Shown here: one piece after another, positions 16,166-22,938 of the stretch
Position numbering within the stretch: position 1 is the first letter of the stretch
Layout: every line of letters starts with the position of its first letter
NCBI GenBank assembly: GCA_946629065.1
Contig: CAMOXK010000004.1
Coordinates: forward strand, 1 to 54,130
Source: an uncultured Clostridia bacterium
GTDB lineage: Bacteria; Bacillota; Clostridia; Oscillospirales; Oscillospiraceae
Direction: 5' to 3'
DNA: 54,130 bases
Notes under the pieces: model-generated
Told to the model about the DNA's origin: nothing
What the model saw: only the letters and a program-made list of their open reading frames with translations
Databases searched by the model: none
Program-made: the position numbers and the translations under genes

Positions 16166-17485
16166 ATGAAAAAGCTGTTCGCTCTGCTCCTCGCACTGTG
16201 CATGGTTCTGGGTCTGGCTGCCTGCGGTCAGACTGCACCTGCTTCCCCCGCTGCCGAGGCTCCCGCTGCCGAGGCTCCTGCTGCCGAGGCTCCTGCTGCC
16301 GAGGCTCCCGCCGCTGAGGCTCCTGCTGCCGAGGCTCCTGCCGAGGCCACCAAGATGACCATCGCTCTCCGCGGCGGCACCTATGCCGAAGTCATCAAGG
16401 AGTGCCTGCCCGCTTTCGAGGCGGAGAACAACGTCTCCATCGAGGTCCTGGACCTGGGCGAGGACGACCTGCACTCCAGCATCGCCCTGGATGCCATCAA
16501 CGCCACCGGCACCTATGACCTGGTCATGGTCGACGGCTCCTGGATGGCCGAGTTCACCGCCAACGGCGTGCTGGCCAACCTGACCGAGCTGGGCTACGAG
16601 CTGGATGACGACATCATCCCCGCCACCACCGCCATCTGCGTGGTAGACGGCCAGACCTACCTGGCTCCCTACTACGGCAACGTGACCGTGCTGCTCTACA
16701 ACAAAGCTCTCGTGGAAGCCGCCGGCTTCACCGGCTCTGACATCGCGAACCTGGACGACATCATGACCATCTGCAAGGCTGCCAAGGACGCCGGCCAGAA
16801 GGGCTTTATCTACCGCGGCGACTCCAACAACAACACCGTGGTCGACTTCCTGCCTATCCTGCTGAGCTTCGGCGGCTGGGTCATCGATGAAGAGACCAAT
16901 GCCCCCACCGTGAACACCCCCGAGTTCAAGGCCGCCATGGAGTTCTATCTTGATCTGGTCGCCACCGGCGAAGCCGAGAAGAAGGATGACCTGATCGCCT
17001 CTGTCGACACCGGCGCCGCCGCCATGGGCGTTGGCTGGCCCGGCTGGTACACTCCGACTGCCGACACCACCGCTGACTACACCGCCATCACCGGCGTCGC
17101 CCACGAGGGCGATCCCGCGTACCTGGCCAACGTCTACGGCGTGTGGACCATCGGCGTGCCCGCCAACAGCCCCCACCCCGAACTGGCTGTGAAGCTCATC
17201 AGCTACCTGATGGACAAGGACGTGCAGCTGGCCACCGTGCCTTCCGGCGGTGTTCCCTGCCGTTACTCCGCGCTGCAGAATCCCGAAGTCCTGGCCACCT
17301 ATCCCCAGTACGAAGTGGTGTGCAAGGCTCTCGAGGGCGGCAAATATCGTCCCGTTCTGGCCCAGTGGCCCCAGATGTATGACATTCTGGGCGCTGAGCT
17401 CGGCAACATCCTCCAGGGTGTGAAGACCGTTGACCAGGGTCTGGCCGACGCCCAGAGCAGACTGGAGTCCGAGATCGACTGGTAA
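16166..17485 (+). CDS. Sugar-binding lipoprotein, extracellular solute-binding family 1
   Basis: 439 residues. The lipoprotein signal peptide has lipobox LAAC (Cys20). Then comes a low-complexity linker containing six AAEAP units, and a family-1 binding fold beginning near residue 63 (KMTIALRGGTYAEVI). Typical elements are YDLVMVDGSWMAEF, VDGQTYLAPYYGNVTVLLYN and the C-terminal lobe AVKLISYLMDK. It resembles MalE/UgpB-type binding proteins for mono- or oligosaccharides and would be surface anchored. The gene sits between the two permease genes, an unusual order. A strong hairpin follows it. GGAGG is close before the ATG. The ligand cannot be named. Confidence 0.9.
   Translation: MKKLFALLLALCMVLGLAACGQTAPASPAAEAPAAEAPAAEAPAAEAPAAEAPAAEAPAEATKMTIALRGGTYAEVIKECLPAFEAENNVSIEVLDLGEDDLHSSIALDAINATGTYDLVMVDGSWMAEFTANGVLANLTELGYELDDDIIPATTAICVVDGQTYLAPYYGNVTVLLYNKALVEAAGFTGSDIANLDDIMTICKAAKDAGQKGFIYRGDSNNNTVVDFLPILLSFGGWVIDEETNAPTVNTPEFKAAMEFYLDLVATGEAEKKDDLIASVDTGAAAMGVGWPGWYTPTADTTADYTAITGVAHEGDPAYLANVYGVWTIGVPANSPHPELAVKLISYLMDKDVQLATVPSGGVPCRYSALQNPEVLATYPQYEVVCKALEGGKYRPVLAQWPQMYDILGAELGNILQGVKTVDQGLADAQSRLESEIDW
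16250..16339 (+). repeat. Six 15-bp tandem repeats in the binding-protein linker
   Basis: Six units of GCTGCCGAGGCTCCT, differing at only a few positions, encode AAEAP repeated. In-frame gain or loss of units would change tether length without changing the binding domain. Confidence 0.85.
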
Positions 17486-17522
17486 GTCGTCTCTCTGAAA
17501 TCTGATCTTTTACCCCTTGCAG

Positions 17523-17552
17523 GGGAGGAAGCGGGCTTGCCCGCTTCCTCCC
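17523..17552 (+). promoter_or_regulatory. Strong intercistronic hairpin after the binding-protein gene
   Basis: A perfect 14-bp stem of GGGAGGAAGCGGGC and its complement with a 2-nt spacer lies 37 nt after the stop codon. It is followed by no T-tract, so it looks like an mRNA-stabilising or attenuating structure and not a full terminator. Confidence 0.65.
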
Positions 17553-17647
17553 AAACCGGATTGTAACTTCAAGCCCCCTGCTGACGCAAAGCTCTCCCCT
17601 TCTCAAGTGGTGTATCACCAAAATTCCTCTGACGGGAGGTCCCCGCT

Positions 17648-18544
17648 ATGCATAAGAACGAACATCGGATCCTCAGCGGCGCCGCGCAGACCAAGCGCTT
17701 CGGCATGGCCATGATCACCCCCACCGTGATCGTGCTGCTCATCCTCACGGCCTACCCGCTGATTTTCACCTTCTACTACAGCCTCACGGACTACAATCTG
17801 CTGAAAGCGCTGAAGAACCCGACCCACTTCATCGGGCTCAAGAACTACACCAAGCTGCTGGGAAACGAATATTTCCGCAAAGCCATCTGGAACACGGTGA
17901 AGTTCACCTTCTTTGCCGTGATCTTCGAGATGCTCTTCGGTTTCATGATGGCGACCTTTGTGAACAGCCTGAGAAAGGGACAGAAGGCGCTGCGCACCCT
18001 TCTGCTGCTGCCCTATCTGCTGCCCACCGTCACTGTGGCGCTGAGCTGGCGCATGATGCTCTCCCCCAACTACGGCATCGTGAACCACGTGCTGAACGCG
18101 CTGCACCTGCCGGTCTACAACTGGTTTGCCGATATCAAGACAGCCTTTGCCATGCTGCTCATCATTGACATCTGGCAGTCCTCCCCCTTCGTGTTCCTGC
18201 TGCTCTATGCGGCGCTGCAGGCCGTGCCCCAGGACCAGTACGAGGCGGCCAAGATCGAAGGCGCCACCCATTTTGAAACCCTGATCTACATCACGATCCC
18301 CAACATCAAAAATGCTCTGGCTCTGTGCGCTCTGCTGCGCACGATCGACAGTTTCCGTCTGTTCGACAAGGTCAACCTCCTCACCGGCGGCGGCCCTGCC
18401 AACAGCACAACGACGATCACCCAGTATCTATACAACACCGGCATCAAGGTCTTCGACTTCGGCTACGGCAGCGCCGGCGCCATCGTCATGACCATCCTGG
18501 TGCTGCTGCTCGCCAGCGTCTACATCAAACGCGCCATGAGTTGA
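17648..18544 (+). CDS. Carbohydrate ABC permease, MalF-like
   Basis: 298 residues with six predicted helices, the first being MAMITPTVIVLLILTAYPLI. The conserved FIGLKNYTKLL loop follows helix 1, and the EAA loop reads YEAAKIEGATHFETLIYITI near residue 200. The motif LLTGGGPANSTTTITQYLYN is characteristic of MalF/LacF/UgpA permeases. It pairs with the MalG-like protein encoded at 15301. The ribosome site GGGAGG (17634-17639) precedes the ATG at 17648. Its stop codon is only 4 nt before the start of the MBL-fold gene, suggesting translational coupling. Confidence 0.92.
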   Translation: MHKNEHRILSGAAQTKRFGMAMITPTVIVLLILTAYPLIFTFYYSLTDYNLLKALKNPTHFIGLKNYTKLLGNEYFRKAIWNTVKFTFFAVIFEMLFGFMMATFVNSLRKGQKALRTLLLLPYLLPTVTVALSWRMMLSPNYGIVNHVLNALHLPVYNWFADIKTAFAMLLIIDIWQSSPFVFLLLYAALQAVPQDQYEAAKIEGATHFETLIYITIPNIKNALALCALLRTIDSFRLFDKVNLLTGGGPANSTTTITQYLYNTGIKVFDFGYGSAGAIVMTILVLLLASVYIKRAMS

Positions 18545-18548
18545 TCTT

Positions 18549-19535
18549 ATGGAAAACATGAAGCTTACTTTTGTGAACGTCGGCTATGGCGAAGCCATCC
18601 TCCTGGAATGCCCCGATCCGGCTTTCCCCGGCGGCTGCTTCACCATGCTGATCGACGGGGGCGGCGCGGATCCTGCGGAGTTTGACGGGAACACCAGCGG
18701 CCGCATCCCCCTGCGCGAGTATCTGAAGGCTCGTTCCTTGGACCACCTGGATCTGGTGGTGAATACTCATCCCCATGAGGATCATGTGAGCGGGCTGCTG
18801 CAGGCGGTGGAGACGATCCCCGTCCGGGAGCTGTGGCAGACTCTGCCCCCCGCCTTCTGTCGGGAAGGCATGCGGGAGCTGGACGTGAGTCTTGCCCGAA
18901 ACCGCTCCCAGGACAAGTTCCTCCACGCCCTCAACGACTGTGCCGCTCTCTCCCGTCTGGTGGAGGACGCAGGCGGCACGGTACGGCAGGTCAGTCCCGG
19001 CATGGGCGGCGCGCTCTGCAGAGGACTGCGCTGCACGGTCCTTGGCCCCTCTTTGGAAAAGCTCCGGGACCTGGAAGCGCGCTGCGAGGCACTCTATGGG
19101 GATTCAGACAAAGAGGCTTTTCTCGAAAAGCTGAACGCCCTGGACGCCCAGCTCAATAACCGCAGTATCATCCTGCTGCTGGAGTACGGCGAGACCCGCA
19201 TCCTGCTTCCCGGGGACACCAATCTGGCGGGCTACGAGGGCATCGATCCCACGCTGCTGCGGGCCGATCTCTTCAAGGTAGGCCACCACGGCCAGCGGGA
19301 CGGAGCGGACGAAAAGCTGCTGGACGCGGTACAGGCTAAGGCTGTGGTCTGCTGCGCCAACAGCGTGCGGCTCTATAACAGCGCCGATCCCAAGCTCATG
19401 GCGTTGATCCGGGACCACGGCGCCGCGCGCTATTTCTCTGACTGTCCCCCGGTGGAGGGAGAGACGATCCCGCCCCACAGCGCTCTGGTCTTCACCATCG
19501 GAAGCGATGGGACGATCGAGGCGGAATATCAATAA
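18549..19535 (+). CDS. Metallo-beta-lactamase-fold hydrolase, ComEC C-terminal-like
   Basis: 328 residues. It begins KLTFVNVGYGEAILLE, the strand pattern of the ComEC/Rec2 MBL domain (VGxGDxxLI type). The first metal motif is THPHEDHVSG (HxHxDH) near residue 78. A later RILLPGDTN supplies a metal Asp, and FKVGHHGQRDGADE is the typical GHHGs motif. No membrane segment or signal peptide is seen, so it is cytoplasmic. ComEC-like stand-alone domains are proposed nucleases or phosphodiesterases. Its position as last gene of a sugar ABC operon, 4 nt after the permease stop, argues for a role on the imported ligand, such as a phosphodiester or cyclic ester. That is inference. Two in-frame ATGs (18549, 18558) are possible starts. 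Confidence 0.75.
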   Translation: MENMKLTFVNVGYGEAILLECPDPAFPGGCFTMLIDGGGADPAEFDGNTSGRIPLREYLKARSLDHLDLVVNTHPHEDHVSGLLQAVETIPVRELWQTLPPAFCREGMRELDVSLARNRSQDKFLHALNDCAALSRLVEDAGGTVRQVSPGMGGALCRGLRCTVLGPSLEKLRDLEARCEALYGDSDKEAFLEKLNALDAQLNNRSIILLLEYGETRILLPGDTNLAGYEGIDPTLLRADLFKVGHHGQRDGADEKLLDAVQAKAVVCCANSVRLYNSADPKLMALIRDHGAARYFSDCPPVEGETIPPHSALVFTIGSDGTIEAEYQ

Positions 19536-19557
19536 GCGTTAAGGCAAGCAAAAATAT

Positions 19558-19592
19558 CCCCCTCTGCGCCAAAAATCAGGCCGCAGAGGGGG
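19558..19592. terminator. Bidirectional terminator between MBL and 2H-phosphoesterase genes
   Basis: The stem CCCCCTCTGCG / CGCAGAGGGGG is 11 bp with a 13-nt loop. TTATCTTTGTCTTTT follows on the plus strand, and the genes on either side converge. Confidence 0.75.
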
Positions 19593-19606
19593 TTATCTTT
19601 GTCTTT

Positions 19607-20119
19607 TCATTGGGGCAAAAGCGCGATCTGATCCACGATCTCATAACCGTCGGGCAGGACACGGGACAGCTCAAAGCGGACCACCTTTGCATGGAAGGGA
19701 GAAAAGTGCCTCGCCATGACGCTGCAGATCTGCTCCAGGTCCGCATCAGGCCTGTAAAGCAAGGTCGTGTGCGGGTACCAGCGATCCCCTTTTGTCCATG
19801 GATCCAGGTCATCTCCGTGCTTTTCGGCGATGCGCCGATGGAGCGTGGTCAGGATTTCCGAATCCCCAGGTTTTGCGACGATGATGCTGGTTTCTTTCAG
19901 GATCTCCAACCTCTCGTATGCGATCTCGAACGCAGGGATTGCTGCAAGCAGTTCCCTGCAGAAACGAGCAAAGGCCGTCTCCTGCTCTCCCAAATAGCTT
20001 GCCAGCGTGATATGGCCATAGACCTGCTTTCCCTGCTCGTTATCAGGAAGCACTGCTTTCTGGATCCCATTCAGTTTTGCACTTGCCGCATCGTCAAGCT
20101 TTGCGATCAGGCACAGCAT
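19607..20119 (-). CDS. 2H phosphoesterase (2'-5' RNA ligase-like)
   Basis: 170 residues. Two HxT motifs define the 2H superfamily: GHITL near residue 35 and PHTTLLYRP near 120. These enzymes open 2',3'-cyclic phosphates or act on related cyclic nucleotide ends; the natural substrate here is unknown. The start is taken as ATG 20119 because AAGGGGG lies 7-8 nt upstream and the conserved strand MLCLIAKLD begins there. It stands alone between a terminator and a small membrane-protein gene. A second 2H domain is encoded in this window in the fused gene at 45562-46773, but the two are not close relatives by eye. Confidence 0.8.
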   Translation of the reverse strand: MLCLIAKLDDAASAKLNGIQKAVLPDNEQGKQVYGHITLASYLGEQETAFARFCRELLAAIPAFEIAYERLEILKETSIIVAKPGDSEILTTLHRRIAEKHGDDLDPWTKGDRWYPHTTLLYRPDADLEQICSVMARHFSPFHAKVVRFELSRVLPDGYEIVDQIALLPQ

Positions 20120-20166
20120 ATGGAAAGCCCCCTTCGTTTTCATCCGCAAGGAAGATCAATGAACGC

Positions 20167-20460
20167 TTACCGACTCCTTACACGCAGATCCTCCGCCACC
20201 TTCTCGGAATTCTCCACCAGCACGCCAAAGCCGGACAGGACAAGGCCGAGGATGTACGCGCCCAGCGAGCCACCCAGCAGCAAAGAAAAGAAGAGGACAT
20301 CGTGAAAGACCGTGGTGGTATATACAAGGCCTGAGACGGAAGAAGTATAGTGCACCCTTTCGATACCCAGGGTAAAGGCCAGGATCACAGATACGATCGA
20401 GATGCCCCAGAACAGAATGACGGCAAGTTTCTTGAGTTTTTCTCCCGGTTCATCAAACAT
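20167..20460 (-). CDS. Small two-helix membrane protein, unknown function
   Basis: 97 residues. A short charged N-terminus (MFDEPGEKLKKL) precedes a first hydrophobic helix AVILFWGISIVSVILAFTLG and a second around FFSLLLGGSLGAYILGLVL. The basic C-terminal tail ends RSR. This resembles short uncharacterised Firmicute proteins that are often paired with zinc-ribbon proteins; no ribbon is seen here. AAGGAG lies 8 nt upstream. A minus-strand promoter TTGCCC-17-TATCAT lies near 20497-20525. Confidence 0.6.
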   Translation of the reverse strand: MFDEPGEKLKKLAVILFWGISIVSVILAFTLGIERVHYTSSVSGLVYTTTVFHDVLFFSLLLGGSLGAYILGLVLSGFGVLVENSEKVAEDLRVRSR

Positions 20461-20646
20461 GACGATACTCCTTTGTATAAAACACTAAAAACAGGAATGA
20501 TACGAAAATGTATCTACAAGGGCAATACTATCATAAGTGTGCAGAGTTTACAAGCGGTATCAGGATGGAGATGCGTACGCACATCCCTGCTGCCCGGAGA
20601 GCGAGTCCCTGCACAAGCTCTATTTTACCCATCAGGTATCGTGCCC

Positions 20647-20665
20647 GTGCGAGAGAGGAGACTTG
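20647..20665 (-). repeat. Fragment identical to the 3' end of tRNA-Leu
   Basis: These 19 nt are identical to 20835-20853, the acceptor and T-arm end of the tRNA-Leu gene, in the same orientation. No other tRNA part is present. Confidence 0.7.
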
Positions 20666-20670
20666 CCTGC

Positions 20671-20761
20671 ATTTCTTTTTCGCTTGCGTGGGACGCGAAA
20701 AAGAAATCAATGTATCGACCAGTGTTTGCACTGGTCGATGAAAGCCACCTATGTGGCTTTC
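20671..20761. repeat. Array of three perfect hairpins next to tRNA-Leu
   Basis: There are three consecutive stems. One of 13 bp pairs 20671-20683 with 20695-20707, one of 11 bp with a TTTG loop pairs 20714-20724 with 20729-20739, and one of 9 bp pairs 20740-20748 with 20753-20761. Spacing between stems is only 6 and 0 nt. Together with the palindrome that follows they fill the gap between tRNA-Leu and the small membrane-protein gene. The rest of 20461-20646 shows nothing else recognisable. Confidence 0.7.
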
Positions 20762-20782
20762 GGACATGATTCAAATCTCCAT

Positions 20783-20844
20783 TCTCTCGCACCAAAGGAA
20801 AACACCCATCCGTACGGATGGGTGTTTTCCTTTGGTGCGAGAGA
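20783..20844. terminator. 62-bp perfect palindrome: tRNA terminator with inverted tRNA 3' end
   Basis: Every base of 20783-20813 is complementary to 20814-20844. The inner part (ACACCCATCC GTAC GGATGGGTGT, then TTTT) is an efficient intrinsic terminator for the tRNA on the minus strand, and is symmetric for the plus strand. The outer 11 nt of the left arm (20784-20794) repeat the tRNA-Leu acceptor end and CCA in inverted orientation. T-arm-like sequence precedes them (20768-20783). Confidence 0.8.
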
Positions 20845-20917
20845 GGAGACTTGAACTCCCACGTCGGTTGACACACGCCCCTCAAACGTGCCTGTCTACC
20901 TGTTCCAGCACTCTCGC
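20833..20917 (-). tRNA. tRNA-Leu (anticodon GAG), CCA encoded
   Basis: Read on the minus strand the acceptor GCGAGAG pairs with CTCTCGC, followed by discriminator A and CCA (20835-20833). The D-stem is CTG/CAG and the anticodon stem CACGT/GCGTG holds the loop TTGAGGG, giving anticodon GAG. The long variable arm (GTC-AACC-GAC) marks a class II tRNA. The T-arm is GGGAG TTCAAGT CTCCT. It reads CUC and CUU codons. The consensus promoter at 20990-21017 drives it, and the terminator palindrome starts inside its 3' end. Confidence 0.93.
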
Positions 20918-20989
20918 ATACGGCCGATGCTTCGGCTCCATTGAAAGCCGCCTGCACCATATTGGCCCGCCACATTTAAGGCAGAAGTC

Positions 20990-21017
20990 ATTATACCAGA
21001 GTTTCCGTTTTTGTCAA
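20990..21017 (-). promoter_or_regulatory. Consensus promoter of tRNA-Leu
   Basis: TTGACA (21017-21012), a 16-nt spacer and TATAAT (20995-20990) match both consensus boxes exactly, as expected for a stable-RNA gene. Confidence 0.85.
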
Positions 21018-21082
21018 GGCTTATTTTTAAAATCAGAGCTTCGCAGCAAGTTTTCCAAATCAAACTCTCTCCGGCATAAAAA

Positions 21083-21116
21083 GAATGCGGAATTCCTCAT
21101 TCCGAATTCCGCATTC
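21083..21116 (-). terminator. Terminator of the ABC exporter operon, built from a short repeat
   Basis: A perfect 12-bp stem (GAATGCGGAATT / AATTCCGCATTC) with a 10-nt loop is followed on the minus strand by TTTTT (21082-21078). The right half is part of the 21-bp repeat also found at 10700-10720. Confidence 0.7.
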
Positions 21117-21122
21117 CGAATT
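21102..21122. repeat. 21-bp GAATTCCGCATTCCGAA-type repeat, copy 2
   Basis: The 21 nt are identical to 10700-10720. It lies immediately after the stop codon of the downstream ABC exporter gene and contributes one arm of its terminator. Confidence 0.6.
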
Positions 21123-21126
21123 CTTC

Positions 21127-22938
21127 TCACCCCAGCACCGAGTAGGTGGCCTCGTCCTCGTACTGGCGGGTGTAGAGCCGATAGTAGACGCCTTTCGCGG
21201 CCATCAGTTCCTCGTGCCGGCCCCGCTCCACGATTTTGCCGTCCTTCACCACCAGGATCACGTCGGCGTTGCGCACGGTGGAGAGCCGGTGAGCGATGAC
21301 GATGGAGGTCCGGCCGCGGATGATGGTGTCGATGGCGGCCTGGATCTTCTGCTCGGTGATGGTGTCCACCGAGGCGGTGGCCTCGTCCAGCACCAGGATC
21401 CTGGGATCGGCCAGGATGGCCCGGGCAAAGGAGATGAGCTGCTTTTCGCCGGTGGAGAGCATGTCGCCCCCTTCGCCCACATCGGTATCCAGCCCCTTTT
21501 CCAGCTTCTCCACCACGCCCTTGGCGCTGACCAGCTCCAGGGCCCGGTCGATCTGCTCTTCGGTGGCATCGGGGTTGCCGTAGAGCAGGTTTTCCCGCAC
21601 GGTGCCGGAGAAGAGGTGCGGCGTCTGCAGCACATAGCCGATGGCGGAGTGCAGCCAGAGCTGGCTGCGTTCTCTGGCGTCCCGCCCGTCGATCAACACC
21701 TTGCCCTCGGTGGGCTCGTAGAAGCGGCAGATGAGATTGGCCAGGGTGGATTTGCCGGCGCCTGTCTCCCCCACGATGGCCACGTTGGTGCCGAAGGGGA
21801 TGTCCAGGTCGAAGTGCTCCAGGATCTTCTCGTCCCCGTCCGGGTACTGGAAGGACACGTCCTCAAAGCGGATGTCGCCCCGGATGGGCTCCCAGTTCTC
21901 CTTCTTGGGCTCAAAGCTGTCGCCGTAGATGGCGGTGACTTCGGCGCTGTCGTTCACGTCGGGCTTGGTCTCCAGAAGTCTGGTGAGGCGCTCGATGTTC
22001 ACCTGGGTGGTGATGAGGTCGGAGATGGCGTCCACGATCCAGCGGACCGGCTCCATCATGCCCTGGGCATAGGACATGAACATGGAGAAGGTACCGATCT
22101 GGGTCTTGGCGATGACGCCGCCCTTCCAGAGCACGATGGCCAGGGCCAGTGAGGAGGCAAAGTTCATGGTGACGGCGAAGGCGCCCCGCAGCCGGGCGGC
22201 GCCCACGCTCTTGCGGCGCATGGAGGCCGTGTCGGCGACGAAGGACTTTTCCATCTTGTCCTCGATCACCAGGGTCTTGATGGTCCGCGCGCCGGTGATG
22301 CCCTCGTTGAAGTCTCCGGTGATCTGGGAGTTCAGCTCCCGGATCTCACGGTTGGCCTTGGTAAGCCGCGCCTGAAAGAGGGAGAAGAGCAGCACCGTCA
22401 AGGGAAGCACCGCGATGACCAGCAGGGCCAGCTTTGTGTTGATGGCAAGCATGACCACCACCGCGCCCACCACATAGCCGATCTGCCAGAGGCTTTCCAG
22501 CACGGTCCAGGAGACCAGGGAGCCGATACGCTGGGTATCCGACATGACGCGGGAGTGGATGTAGCCCACGCTGTTCTGATTGTAGTAGGAGAAGGACAGG
22601 GTCTGCAGATGGTTGAACGCGGCGTTGCGCAGGTCCCGGTCCACCCCCACCTCGATCTTCATGCTGTACATGGCGGAGACGTAGTTGAAAAGCGCGCCGC
22701 CGCAGATCAGGGTGAGGTACAGGATCACGAAGAGCACGATGGTGTCCAGGGTCCCCTCGCCGATGAAGTGGTTCAGGGCATAGCGCTGAAAGAGGGGCAC
22801 GCCGGTGTCCACCAGGCTCCCTACAAGGCTCCCCAGCACCATGAAGAACAGGGGCTTCTTGTAGTTTTTCAGGTAGGGCAGCACCTTACCGATGCCGAAG
22901 AATTTCAGATTCTTCTGTTTGGAGGTCTCGTTTTTCAT
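21127..22938 (-). CDS. Heterodimeric ABC exporter, subunit with intact Walker B
   Basis: 603 residues. An N-terminal six-helix exporter domain (about 25-320) is followed by an ATPase domain: Walker A GETGAGKSTL near 394, signature LSTGEKQ near 493 (deviating from LSGGQ), and Walker B ILVLDEA near 516 with the catalytic Glu. Its partner, encoded upstream and overlapping by ATGA, has the complementary defects. This is the standard pattern of heterodimeric exporters (LmrCD, BmrCD, YheHI type), with one canonical and one degenerate ATP site. Such pumps export lipophilic drugs, lipids or peptides; the substrate is unknown. Confidence 0.9.
   Translation of the reverse strand: MKNETSKQKNLKFFGIGKVLPYLKNYKKPLFFMVLGSLVGSLVDTGVPLFQRYALNHFIGEGTLDTIVLFVILYLTLICGGALFNYVSAMYSMKIEVGVDRDLRNAAFNHLQTLSFSYYNQNSVGYIHSRVMSDTQRIGSLVSWTVLESLWQIGYVVGAVVVMLAINTKLALLVIAVLPLTVLLFSLFQARLTKANREIRELNSQITGDFNEGITGARTIKTLVIEDKMEKSFVADTASMRRKSVGAARLRGAFAVTMNFASSLALAIVLWKGGVIAKTQIGTFSMFMSYAQGMMEPVRWIVDAISDLITTQVNIERLTRLLETKPDVNDSAEVTAIYGDSFEPKKENWEPIRGDIRFEDVSFQYPDGDEKILEHFDLDIPFGTNVAIVGETGAGKSTLANLICRFYEPTEGKVLIDGRDARERSQLWLHSAIGYVLQTPHLFSGTVRENLLYGNPDATEEQIDRALELVSAKGVVEKLEKGLDTDVGEGGDMLSTGEKQLISFARAILADPRILVLDEATASVDTITEQKIQAAIDTIIRGRTSIVIAHRLSTVRNADVILVVKDGKIVERGRHEELMAAKGVYYRLYTRQYEDEATYSVLG

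Noticed and set aside
20768-20794. A possible second tRNA on the plus strand ending in CTCTCGCACCA
   Set aside because: Only a T-arm-like and acceptor 3' end are present. There is no matching 5' acceptor, D-arm or anticodon arm, so it is a fragment.
20671-20844. A retron, integron attC or CRISPR reading of the hairpin array
   Set aside because: No reverse transcriptase, integrase or cas gene lies nearby. The hairpins differ in sequence and there are no regular direct repeats with spacers.
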